Below are positions 13,140 to 24,200 of a stretch of DNA of 64,000 nucleotides, piece by piece. Position numbers and translations under genes: made by a program. The stretch's first letter is position 1; each line of letters begins with the position of its first letter. The notes under the pieces are model-generated. The model had not been told where the DNA came from, did no database searches, and worked only from the letters and a program-made list of their open reading frames with translations. Origin of the DNA: Capsicum annuum (lineage: Eukaryota > Streptophyta > Magnoliopsida > Solanales > Solanaceae); the NCBI RefSeq assembly GCF_002878395.1, contig NW_025861174.1, positions 323,847 through 387,846 on the forward strand, given 5' to 3'.

Positions 13140-13760
13140 TGGTTATATACTGAAGAAATAAAAGATTCTTCATGAATTCTCTTGTGCTGCTTGTTCTCAC
13201 AATAAATTAATCATTGTACTAGCTAAGGATGAGATGTATTCCCAAAAATTTTTGGAATATATAAAAAGGTGAATATTGGCCTGTTCGCTTTCCATGTGGA
13301 CTGATTACTATTATATAGTTTAATAGATGTATCTATGATATGGCCACATGTGCTTTTCTATTAACTTACAATTTGATTTTTGCACAGTTATTTGCTCAAA
13401 TTATTAAATTAAGAGCACAGTTTCAAACTATAAATTATGTTGATAATGCTGGTTGATTTAGTAGAAATTGTATGCCTCCAATTCTAGCTAAATCAATGAT
13501 TATTAGAATAAATCTCCCCAAAAAAATTTGGTATGAGATGTGTCACTTAAAATATAGCAGCATTTATATGCATCAAGACAATAAGGCCCCCCTATCATTA
13601 TTGGTTCAAGGTCAAGAACCAAATAATTTTCATCTAAAAATTTTTTTTGGTGTGCGGCATATGATGCAATTGCTTCATCACAGTGCACAAATATAAATCC
13701 CAAGATAAGATTGGGGATAAATGTTAGATTTTCTAACATTAAGGGGAGAGTTGATTAACA
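13140..13760 (+). pseudogene. copia GAG-pre-integrase and integrase remnant
   Basis: Reading across frames, a cysteine-containing CAACSHNKLI segment (zinc-binding pre-integrase) is followed by an AQIIKLRAQF helix and a DNAG motif at about 13440 that corresponds to the second catalytic Asp region. Then come LPKKIWYEMCHLKYSS and VQGQEPNNFHLKIFFG. The longest open part is 74 aa (13472-13696). A stop directly follows DNAG and further stops follow 13696, so no active integrase can be made. Confidence 0.65.
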
Positions 13761-14379
13761 GTTGAAAATTATGCATGAAATGAATTATCTAGATCCTCTT
13801 AAAAAATATATATGTGAACTTGAAGTTCAAGAGATAATTAATTGGCAAAATGTTGCAAACTAATTGTCAAATATGTTTGCTAACTCTATATGATAATTCA
13901 ACTGTAAAATTCTCTAATGAAAAGTCCGTAAAAGTACAGCTTTTATGACACGTCTGAAGCGTGATAGACTAATTGGTTCCAAATATAAAACTCCTTCAAG
14001 AAGAAAAGGAACAAATGATCAAGATGGTCATGATAATGAGGCAAGTGCTTTAGCACCGACATAACACTTTATAAAATCTTGGCAAAGGTTTAAGTGACTG
14101 AATAATAATGAATTTGAAGAGATCTTCGTTAAATTATGTCTTATTGAAACCAATACCAAACAATCATTGATGATATCTTTGATATAATATAGCGCTCAAC
14201 ATTATAAATAGTATCAAGGATCTTGAATACAAATCTGTCAAATAGTATGGACAGATGAATTATTGGCCAAATAAAATTATGTAATTTAAGTAATTTATTT
14301 CACTTAAAAAGTGAATATTTAGACATAATTCAAAGATCAGAGGTATAATGTCAGTGGAGTACAAATAATTTACTATGCA

Positions 14380-15382
14380 AGAAGTAAAATTAGTAAGATA
14401 TAAAGTATAACTTGTGCCTTGGGGCATAAAGATTTCACAAAGCTCCTGGCGTTACTGTAGGATAATTATTCTCCTGTGGGGGATGAAATGAAGTTTGTTT
14501 CAGTTTGACAATATTGAAAAGCTTGAATACATATAATAAATTATTGTCATGTCTAACTAGAAGACAATAGTTATGTGAAAATCCTTGAAGGATTTAAAAT
14601 GTTATAAATCGATTCTATTGAATACCCCATAATTATAAAAATTGCTTAAATAAAAAACAGATCAATTTTGATCTCATGAAAATGACTAGTAAGTACTATG
14701 TTTTAGTGCAGTTGGTACACTTATGAATTGTGGAGCATCATTTATAAGAACAAAGTGGTGTTTTAAATGATGCGATTATAGAACGCGCTCTTTTTTCCTT
14801 AGTTGAGGTTTTATCCCATAGGGTTTTTCTGGCAAGATTTTTAATAAGGCAGCTAACGACTCATACTACTGGATGTCTACTTTGAGTGTTTGACAAATGA
14901 AATATTTGCCCATTGATGAACATACGTTGAAAAAGTATTTATCTGATCCACATGAAATTCAATCTCAGATAGGCTATTTACTTATATATGGAGATACTAC
15001 TACATCATGGCGTTCGGTAAAGTATACAACAACTATCACTTCTTTAAATCATGCTGAGATAATTTGTATTCATAAACAAGTCGAAAATATGTATGGTTGA
15101 GATCCATGATACATCTCATCCGAGAAAAATGTGGTCTGAAATGTGATAAAGTGCCTACGATTTTATATATGAAGATAATGCAGCATGCATAACGCAATTA
15201 AAGGGGGGATTCATAAGGAGATAGAACGGAACATATTTCGCCAAAACTTTTCTACATACATGAGTTTCAGAAAAATGGTGATATCAAAAGTGCAAAAAAT
15301 TCATTCAAGTGATAATATTGTCAATTTATTCACCAAGTCTCTATCAACATACAACTTTCGAGAAGATGGTGCACAAGATTAA
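14380..15382 (+). pseudogene. copia RT/RNase H remnant
   Basis: RT homology is only a scatter of short matches between about 14380 and 14700. RNase H is clear in two open segments, 14897-15100 (YLSDPHEIQSQIGYL.., TSLNHAEIICIHKQ) and 15185-15382 (SSDNIVNLFTKSLSTYNF). They are separated by stops. Between RT and RNase H lies a displaced copy of the element's own 3' non-coding motif (14786-14852). That shows the coding region was rearranged, not just point-mutated. Confidence 0.65.
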
Positions 15383-15420
15383 AATGCGGAGCTTCAATTC
15401 ATTAAATTGAAGTTTCATCA

Positions 15421-15598
15421 GGGGGAGTAAAATACACGTTATACTCTTTTTTCCTTAATCAAGGTTTTGTTCCAATCGGATTTTCCTGGTAAGGTTTTTA
15501 ATAAGGCAACACTAAAAACATATTACAAGATATGCGTATTCTTTTTCCCTCACTAGACTTTTTCCGATTGGGTTTTCCTAGTAAGGTTTTAATGAGAC
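15421..15598 (+). repeat. polypurine tract and tandem 3' motif of the copia element
   Basis: GGGGGAGTAA (15421-15430) is the likely polypurine tract or a copy of it. It is followed by two copies (15442-15508, 15537-15598) of a motif running from CTCTTTTTTCCTTAATCAAG to GGTAAGGTTTTTAATAAGGC. A third copy sits at 14786-14852. Confidence 0.55.
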
Positions 15599-15624
15599 AC
15601 ATTACTATTAATAGACATTCAAAT

Positions 15625-15945
15625 ATCATGTGACATGTATATGTGTGAAATATTAGAGATAATAGTTAATTGTCAAGTTGGATTTGGAGACGAAGGCATT
15701 CCTCGTTCAATTTGGATTTGAATGCATACATAGTTGGCCAACTTGTCAACTTTCCAACTTGTCATTTTGCCGACTTGAAGTCAAGTTTGGCAAGCTTAGA
15801 AACTAAGTTTGGTATCTATAAATAGCCACCATTTGTACCCTTTATGTAGACATCCAAGTAGTAACAAATATACTACTAAAATTCTCTAAAGTTCTAACAT
15901 ATCTTTAAGTTTGATATTGATATTTTGTCTTTGTTTTATAACACA
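15625..15945 (+). repeat. 3' LTR of the copia element
   Basis: Diverged copy of 10772-11092, ending TTTATAACACA. TATA box as CTATAAATAGCC at about 15814. The first 15-20 bp of the LTR are unclear. Confidence 0.7.
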
Positions 15946-16007
15946 TGAGTCATTTTCTTTGGAAAGTAGGGGATATTTTCAACAATTTTGCAAAGTAAAA
16001 ATAGAGT

Positions 16008-16300
16008 CAGGGCGGCTCAAGCGCATTAGAGGCCTAAGAAAAAAATCAAATGGAGGCCTTAAATTTTTACGTAAAAATTAACTTTTTTTCTTACAAAGTC
16101 TATTGCGTTCAAGCGTTTAGTCTTTTTTTGTGACATAGTATTCTAGATAAATCAAACTTGTTCAAATTATTTTTTATATATAAAATATTTATTTTTTCTA
16201 AACAATATATTTAAATCTTTCAAAAAAATTTATAATCTATTATTACTAAAAATAAAAGGAGGCCCTCAAATTCAGAGGCTTAAGACAGTCGCTTTTTTTC
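16008..16300. repeat. MITE-like repeat with diverged inverted ends
   Basis: The left end GGGCGGCTCAAGCGC..GAGGCC and the right end GAGGCTTAAGACAGTCGC are roughly inverted copies. The inside is AT-rich with GGAGGCC words. It lies directly upstream of the RIN4 promoter region. No clean target duplication found. Confidence 0.4.
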
Positions 16301-16602
16301 GGGGCCAAATGGAAGAGAGAAACAAAAAATAGAGGGGGAATGGAAAAAGAAAGCTTGTACAGTGCGGTAAGCGCATGGGGTAATATTTACGAGGAAGAGG
16401 ACTACGTGAGTAAGTGAGAGACGAATAGTCAACCATTACCGGTGGCGCCGGTCAATGGTTGCTGAACTTCCCTTTCATTACAATTACTGTGTAATTTATT
16501 TCTTAATTAACTCGCTTGCCTCTTCTCCTATTCTTCTCTCTCTACTTATTGAAGTTTTTCTCGAGGAACTGTGTTTGTTAGCTTCTGAATTGGTGAATAA
16601 CA
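16301..16602 (+). promoter_or_regulatory. RIN4 promoter/5' leader region with two W-box cores
   Basis: This is the stretch between the MITE-like repeat and the start codon. Two TTGAC cores occur on the minus strand, TTGACT at 16427-16432 and TTGACC at 16450-16455, 23 bp apart. TTGAC(C/T) is the known WRKY-binding W-box core. An ACGTG core is at 16404-16408. A pyrimidine-rich leader (TCTTCTCCTATTCTTCTCTC) is at about 16518. No clear TATA box was seen and the transcription start is not determined, so the boxes may lie in the promoter or the leader. Confidence 0.45.
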
Positions 16603-17064
16603 ATGGCTGTACGTTTTTAAGTTATTTCCAATCTTCTTCTTCCTTTCTGATTTGTTGTATGTTCATGTCGCTATATATTGGCTTTATTATTGTGTAGTTT
16701 TCCTTGTTATTTATGTAGTGAAACTATATGATGATTCTGTCGGCATGAGTTTTACGCAATAACTACCATGAGTTAATTTGATATATCTCGTTTTCTTCTT
16801 TTAATTTATTGTACATGATAGTGATTTTATGTGATGACTATATGATAACTTTTATGTACTCCCAACTCCGATTTTATCTTCTTAAACAATTCAACCCCAA
16901 ACTTCACCATTACAATTTTGTTTTAAAATCCAAAGCATTATACGCTCTCCGCTATCAAATATATTTGAGTTTTGAAAAAAAAAGAAGATAATTTACTACA
17001 GGGAGTATATATTATTTTTTTTTCTGTAAATTCACCCTTATAGGAATGATCATTGAGACATTTA

Positions 17065-17103
<39 letters not shown>

Positions 17104-20076
17104 CACTTACTTCCTCCGTCTCATTTTACTCATCCCAAATTTTCTAATTTGTTGTTCCATTTTACTTGTCCTTTTATTTATCAAGACAAGCCAATTCTTT
17201 TTTCTGTTATACTCTTAGTGTAATTGATTACTTTTTATTATTAGCATTCTTGAAAAATGTTGCAAAAGAAGTACCATTAAGAGTTCACCATTAAGAATAT
17301 AAATGGTGTTTTGGTATTAATCATCCATCAATATTGAAACTAACAACAAGACACAATTAAGAGAGGTAAAATGATAAAACTATATTATCAATCATTATTT
17401 TCTTAATAGCTGTGCCATCCCAATTTGGGATGGATAAAATGGGACGAAGTGAGTATGTTAAATGGAGTGGTAGGTTATATTCCACTCGGGGAACAAAGGG
17501 AGGTGGCTATATATGGTTTTAATTATTTTCTTGGGGCATTCTTGTGTCATAAAATTAACGGGGAGGGTGGGGGCGGGGATGATATATATATATATATAGT
17601 AGCCAAAAGCATGGAGTTCTCTAAGTTAAAAGATTCAGCTGTGTTTCTTTTATCTCCTGTAGATTTTGCAAAGTTTTATGCTTGTATATATTTTCCCTTT
17701 ATTTGTCCGTGTTTCATCCTAGTTTGGTCTTCAATCAGTGTTTGATTCACTTCGTTAGGAATCTTTTGTCCACTCATGATTCATTTGTTTCTTGAGGGGC
17801 TTTATGCTGTGGAATTTCTGCATATTGTGTTATTAAATAACAACGCATTATGATCATTTGCTTAGGTTCACTGCATGGATTTCTAAAAGAGATACTCATG
17901 ATCTTAAGATTAGTCAGCCAAAGCAGGGTGTTAAAATAATAAGTTAATTCTAGCTGCTTATTTTGTTAACGAAAAAATATCTCAAGAATTTTACTCGTAT
18001 GCAAGAATTAGTTTCAGTTTAGGTAACTGTCATCTTGAATTTGAGTTAATCAAATGCATCCAGATCGAGCTCCGGAAGTTTGTATGGTAACAATGAAAGT
18101 GAATTACATGTTAGGAGCTATTCCTCTGTACTTATTTCTTGTTTCCTCATCGATGAACTCGAAATCTCATATGGTGAAAACTAAAAATGATGTATTTTCT
18201 TAAGAGTTAGATTGTACATTCCCATCTTCATGAATATCTGGTTTGTGTTATGACAAATGGTAGAAATCGACAATCACAAATACTAAGTTGAAATTTCCTC
18301 AAATTGTTACTGCAGCGTCCAAATGTCCCAAAGTTTGGTAATTGGGAAAATGAAGACAACACACCCTATACTGTATATTTTGAAAAAGCAAGGCAAACTC
18401 GTGGCACTGGAAAGATCATAAACCCCAATGATCCTGAAGAGAATCCAGATATGTTTCCCAATCTTGCTCCCCCACGTGCAGCTGCCCCTCAAATTTCCAA
18501 GCCTAAAACACTAACAGAGGAACCACCAATTGGGCGCGGTGGAGCAGCTAGGCAAACTTGGGACCGTAGACTGAGTAAGGACGATGGTGAATTCCGGCAG
18601 TATGCTAATTCTCCAGCCCGTAACCAGAACATGGGGCGGAGAGGTTCCAATGAGCCATATCATCAACACTGGTGTGGATCAAGTTCTGGTCGAACTGGCA
18701 GACCAAGTGCAGGATCTGAACATAGCTTTGATAAATCACCACTGCATCCACATTACCAGGCCAAGGTTAATAATGCTGGAAGAGGTGCTGCATCTCCTGC
18801 TTGGGAAGAAAAGAATAATTCTTATGATAGTAGTCACGGTACTCCTGGAAGATCATTTGAAAGTTCTCATGCTGCTCCTGGGAGGTCCAAAGTTAAGCAA
18901 GAGAGTGTACGTTCATTTTCATGTAGAGTATCATGTTGCATCTCACTTGCTTATTCTTTGCCTTTTTTCCCCGAAGTGCCTTGCTCGTCCTTTATCAAAC
19001 AAGTAGCACTATTTAAGATTATAGTTATGTCAAGACATCATATTTGGTACCTTTTCAATATCAGTTTATACTCCCATAAGACTCTTAACTCCTATGTTGT
19101 ATCCCTTAGATGACACATAACCAACATGATCTGATGACATCGTATATACATGACTTTGAGTTTAAGCTCTATAGAATGATAGTTAGAAACAACTTTTTTA
19201 TTGTCAGGTCGCCACAAAGAAAAATATGAGCCGTCGTCTATATATAAAAAGTGGAATTAGTAGATTGGAAAATAATGCAATGTCAAGATACACTAATTAG
19301 TAGTGAAAAAAGAACTTTGCAATGTAGCGTATATAAGTTAAATCACATGTCTTTTACATTGTACTTCTTACATAACATATAGTCACTCAGCTTTACAATA
19401 AGTACTCCAATTTGAGTGTTGGGTCTTTATCAAACTGATACCTTTGTTGTTGTTTCTAAGAGAGATGATAATCTCCACATAGATTTGTCATTGTTTTGAA
19501 GGCTTACTGATTTCAAGTGGCATAGAAATTCTTACAAACTTTAATCACAGGCCTTGAGACTATATGAATTTCGATCAAAGGAAATATAGTGTGTTGATCT
19601 CATTAATTTGATGTGAATGCACTTAAAAGTGGTCGTACGTCTTCCTGCAGTCTGATAGAGGAGCTGCAGTTCCAAGATTTGGGGAGTGGGACGAGAATGA
19701 TCCTCAATCTGCTGATAACTACACACACATTTTCAACAAGATGCGTGAGGAAAAGCAAGGAAATCCAACAGGGACACCTACTAGAGCATCTTACAACACA
19801 CGAAGGGATAACTCTGAGGAAAAGTCAATGGTACAGTAAATCACTCTCCCTCCATTATCGTGAACAATTACCCTTAGAGGTGGATCTAGAACAGGTTCAG
19901 AATAACCTATCTTTTTCGGCTTAGAATTATGCATGTTTATCTATGGAAAAAAGACAAATTTAATCGTACTGGTTCTCAATCTAGTGACTCTAGATCCTGA
20001 ATTTACCTCTTATTTTGCTTACCTCTTGGTTCTTATTTTTCTTGTCTGTATTATGCAGAAGTGCTGTTTTCTCTGA
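16603..20076 (+). CDS. RIN4: RIN4-like immune regulator (four coding exons)
   Basis: Coding exons inferred from homology and GT-AG sites: 16603-16608, 18316-18906, 19651-19830 and 20059-20076, all joined in phase 0. They give 264 residues. The start codon has a good plant context (AACAATGGCT). NOI domain 1 begins at residue 4 ([20 protein letters not shown]) and includes [12 protein letters not shown] domain 2 spans about residues 204-240 ([14 protein letters not shown], then [15 protein letters not shown]). The two VPxFGxW sites (residues 6-12 and 206-212) correspond to the known AvrRpt2 cleavage sites. Thr224 aligns with the phosphorylated Thr166 of Arabidopsis RIN4. The C-terminus KCCFL fits the palmitoylated cysteine tail that holds RIN4 on the plasma membrane. 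The middle is Gly/Ser/Arg-rich and disordered. In the known family, RIN4 restrains basal defence and is guarded by NLR receptors. All frames are intact, so I infer a working gene. Confidence 0.88.
17067..17101. repeat. (AT)n microsatellite in RIN4 intron 1
   Basis: About 17 AT units, ending 8 bp before a Stowaway MITE. Confidence 0.9.
17110..17453. mobile_element. Stowaway-type MITE in RIN4 intron 1
   Basis: 344 bp with terminal inverted repeats CTTCCTCCGTCTCATTTTAC and, at the other end read inverted, CTCACTTCGTCCCATTTTAT. It is flanked by the TA duplication typical of Tc1/mariner MITEs (17108-17109, 17454-17455). No coding capacity. Confidence 0.85.
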
Positions 20077-20689
20077 TAATGCAAGGGAGGACCTTGATTT
20101 GAATCTGCAACGGCCAATGGATTTGTAAATAGTTCGACAAATTACTTCTGCAATATATTAATTCATCTACTTTACGTACTTCTTTTGGTGATAATTTGAG
20201 AGTTGTTTTGTATTTTCAACAGATTTCTGCAATTGTATTGTCAACATGTAGTCTTTTTAATAATGTACTTTTATTTGTATGTTATAGACAGTGCTTGCAG
20301 ATTTTGGATGCTTTCTCTATTTTGCCTGTGAAGAGTACTGTTGGTCTTCTCTAGCAATACAACTGGTCATAATCTTGGGTTAGTGCTCAAGTATTAGTAC
20401 TCTTCTCATAAAAAGAATTCTGCATTTTGAATTATGAGGTTTAACATGTCTAATTATCGATGTGAATTTGTAGTTGATTCCAATTTATGTTTTTATTGAT
20501 TTCCAATTCATGTCCAAATGCCTGCTTATCATCACATTGGATATATTTGATTTGAGTGGAATTCATTCTAAAATGAAGAATGTTCTATTTAATAATGTAT
20601 ACCCTAGTTCCCCCAACTAATCTATGTTGACGTATACGCAGCCGTTCGAACAATAATCGAGTTAAAGTTAAATCATACATACTAAGTAG
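20077..20689 (+). other. RIN4 3' UTR and downstream spacer
   Basis: T-rich sequence after the stop codon, with AT-rich stretches (for example AATAATGTACTTTTA near 20260) that could hold the poly(A) signal. The cleavage site cannot be fixed. No further gene is seen. Confidence 0.45.
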
Positions 20690-21106
20690 GCGTTTGGTTA
20701 TGGACATAAATTTTTTTTGGAGTTGGAGTTGGAATTGTGTTTGGCATTAGGGGCGGAGCCAGGCCTTGTTAGGGGGTTCGGCCCTACGGAAAAATACACC
20801 ATTTATATATGGTTAAAATTATTTTTTTGTATCTATAGTAGGTGTTGAACCCCTTTTGGCTAGGTTTTCTTCGACTATTGAACCCTCTTAGTTGAAATCC
20901 TGATTTCGCCTATGTTTGGCATGAATATAAATTGAAGTTATTTTTTGAATTTTTTGTGATAGAAGTAGGAGTGAAAAAAAGTAAAACATATTCCAAATAC
21001 AGCTTCAAGTTATATTTGAAATTCTTATGGCCAAACACCATTTTTCAAATAAAGTGAAAAAAATTCAAAAAAAAGTGAAAAAAAAAATCTTATAACCAAA
21101 TGGGGC
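20690..21106. mobile_element. MITE (outer), carrying a nested MITE
   Basis: The left end GCGTTTGGTTATG and the inverted right end GCCCCATTTGGTTATAAG are related. Flanks CTAAGTAG (20682-20689) and CTAAGTAA (21107-21114) are a 7/8 match, consistent with an old 8-bp hAT-type duplication. The inside is A/T-rich with AAAGTGAAAAAA runs and no coding. Confidence 0.65.
20748..20914. mobile_element. nested hAT-type MITE, 167 bp
   Basis: The left end TAGGGGCGGAGCCAGGC and the inverted right end CATAGGCGAAATCAGGA form imperfect terminal repeats. It is flanked by a perfect 8-bp duplication TTTGGCAT (20740-20747, 20915-20922). This GGGGCGGAGCC family is common in nightshade genomes. Confidence 0.85.
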
Positions 21107-21200
21107 CTAAGTAAGCGGGACAAAAGTTCTTGAAATTTGACAATTTGAGTAAAAACCACTGTTTCACTTAAAATGTACTTTCAAATCGGTTTTTGAGTAA

Positions 21201-24200
21201 AACAACAACAACAATGTGTATTTCCACTTAGTGGGGTCTAGGGAGGGTAGAATATATGTAGTCCATAACACTACCTCCGAAGAAGTAGAGAGACTGTTTC
21301 CGATAGACCCCTGCTCAGTACTAAAAAGACAATAAATAAAGTCGTAATAAAGCAAGAAACAAAATGAAATAACAGAAATAAGACACCCACCAAGTAATAC
21401 TATACACTAACAAATCAAAGGCATATACCTCACCCAAAACCTCCTAACTAGAAGCTCCAACTTATGTACAAAGCCCTAAGACTACTAGCCCGACTACACC
21501 AAAATACTCCTAACTACTAGCTACGACTTACCCACACACACTAGTTCTCTACCCTAATCTGTGTCTTCCATACCTTACTATCTAATATTATGTCCTCAAT
21601 AAGCTGTAACTGCTCCATGTCACATCTAAATACCTCCCTCAAGTATTTCTTCGACCTACCTCTACCCCGCCTAAAATCATCCAAAGCTAACCTCTCACAC
21701 CTACGAATTGGGGCATTAGTGCCTCTCTTCATCATATGCCTAAACCATCTTAACCTCACCTCCTGCATCTTGTCCTCTACCGAAGCTACTCCCACCTTCT
21801 CTCGAATAGTCTCATTCCTAACCCTATCTCTCCTAGTAAGTCCACACATCCAATGCAGCATCCTTATTTTTGACACCTTCAACTTTTGGATGTGAAAGTT
21901 CTTGACTGGCCAACGCTCCGCTCTACACAACATGGCCAGAAGGACTGCCACTTTATAAAATTTGGCTTTAAGCTTGGGAGGCACCTTCTTATCATACAAA
22001 ACTCTCGAGTTGAGCCTCCATTTCATTTATCCTACCCCAATACGGTGGGAGACGTCCTCGTTAATCTCACTATTACCCTAAATCATAGACCCAAGATAAT
22101 TAAACTATCCCTCTTACGAACAACCTAGGAATCCATCTTCACTACCACCTCATCCTCTTACTTTAAGTCATTAAACATGCATTCCAAATACTTCGTCTTG
22201 GTCCTACTCAATCTGAACCCGTTAGACTCCAGGGTTTATCTCCAAACATCCAATTTATCATCAACACCCCGCCGTACTCATCAATCAATACTATATCATC
22301 CATAAATAGCATACACCAAGGAACCTCTCCTTGAATATGCCGCATCAATACATCTAACACCAAGGCGAATAATAAAGGGCTAAGATTGATCCTTGGTGCA
22401 ACTCTATCAAGAAAGGGAAATGCTCTGAATATCCTTCAACCGTCTTCACCTGAGTATTCGCTCTATCATATATGTCTTTAATTGATATGATATACGCCAC
22501 CGGGACCCCTCTCACCTCCAAGCATCTCCAAAGAACCTGTCTAAGGGCTTTGTCATACTCCTTCTCCAGGTCGATTAACACCATGTGTAAGTCTCTCTTT
22601 CTCTCCCTCTACTGCTCTACCAGTCTCCACACAAGGTGAATTGCCTCTATCGTCGAGCAAACGGGCGTACAGTCAAACTGATTCTCATAAATAGAAATGA
22701 TCCTCCTTAACCTCCGCTCGACCACCCTCTCCCAAATCTTCATAGTGTGACTCAAGAACTTAATACCCCTGTAGTTATTACAACTCTAAATGTCACCCTG
22801 TTCTTGTATAAAGGAATGACAGTACTCCATCTCCAAGCCTCGAGAATCTTTGTAGTCTTGAAAATGTCATTAAATAATTCTGTCTGAAACCTTAAACCTG
22901 CCTTGCCTGTATACTTCCAAAAATCTATCAGAATCTCATCAGGCCCCATCGCCCTACCCCTTCGCATCCTTCGAATAAACTCTCTAACCTCCTCAACCTT
23001 GAAATATCTACAATAACCGAAATCATGACACTCCTCTAAGTGCTCTAACTCCCCTAACACAATGTCTCTATCCCCCATGTCATTCAAGAGACCATGAAAA
23101 TACAATTGTCATCTTCTCTTAATGTGAACATCCTCCACTAATACTCTGTCATCCTTCCCCTTAATGCACTTTACTTGGTCAAGGTCATGACCCTTCCGTT
23201 CCCTAGCCTTAGCAAGCCTATACAACCTCTTTTATCCGCCTCTTTCCTCTAATCCCGCATATAAGCTTTCAAACGTTGCTACTTAGCAGCTGTATCTACT
23301 AACTTAGCCTCCTTCCTAGCAAACTTGTACTTCTCCCTGTTCACTCGCCGCTCCTCTTCATCCTTACTCTCCACCAACATAAGCTACCTTCTTAGTCTCT
23401 ACCTTCTTCTTAACTTCTCCATTCCACCATCATTCCCTTGGATGCTGACATGACCGGCCTCTCGAGACCCCCAACATCTCTCTAGTTATCTTCTTGATAC
23501 AACTGACAGCCCTATCCTACATACTATAACGTACCCCCTGAACTCTCATACCTGTTCCCGCTACCTTCTCCTCTATCTACAGTGCAATTATCAGATTCAA
23601 GCCACCCCACTTAATTCTAGGTTGACCTCCCGCCCCTCCTCTTTTTGCCCTTCTTGATAACCAAGTCCATCACCAGAAGTCTATGCTAGGTTGAAAGATT
23701 CTCACCTAGAATGACCTTACAATACTTACTTATCGCTCTATCCCTCTTTCTAATCAACAAAAAATAAATCTTAGTCTTAGCTATAGCGCTTCGAAAGGTA
23801 ATCAGGTGATCCCCCTTCTTCGAAAAGTTCAAATTCACTGCCACTAATCCAAAGGCCCTCACAAAATCCAAAAGTGTAGCTCCCTCTTCATTCCTATCCC
23901 CCGAAACCAAAGCCTTTATGCACATCGCCATTACCTCTTGGTAATGACTCGATATGCCTATTAAAATCCCCTCTACTGACAATCTTCTCAGAGCTAGGCA
24001 CGTCTCTCACCATCTCATCTAAAACCTCCCAAAATCTCTTCTTTACCTCCTTATCCTAGCCCAACTGTGGCATATAAGCACTACAAATGTTCAGATTAAA
24101 CCTCCAACGACCAACTTAATTGTCATCAACCTATCACTGACCCTCTTAACCTCCACTACCTATCCTCTAAGCTCTTCGTCTACTAAGATACCTACTCCAT

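Larger units (their letters stand above)
10757..15945 (+). mobile_element. decayed Ty1/copia retrotransposon
   Basis: Two LTR copies of about 330 bp flank an internal region with the copia order: gag (unreadable), GAG-pre-integrase, integrase, RT, RNase H. A primer-like site (TTATCAGCAC) follows the 5' LTR and a polypurine tract (GGGGGAGT) precedes the 3' side. The integrase segment GQEPNNFHLKIFFG and the RNase H segment SDPHEIQSQIGYL point to the Ale/Retrofit lineage. Every frame is interrupted by many stops. No target duplication could be found: the right flank begins TGAGT but the left flank does not match. A second fragment of the same family is at 34270-34510. Confidence 0.75.

Noticed and set aside
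17425..17745. 106-codon open frame in RIN4 intron 1
   Set aside because: It starts inside the Stowaway end and runs through a microsatellite; no domain, and splice sites show this is intron.
18584..19006. overlapping 140-codon frame in RIN4 exon 2
   Set aside because: Out-of-frame shadow of the RIN4 coding exon.
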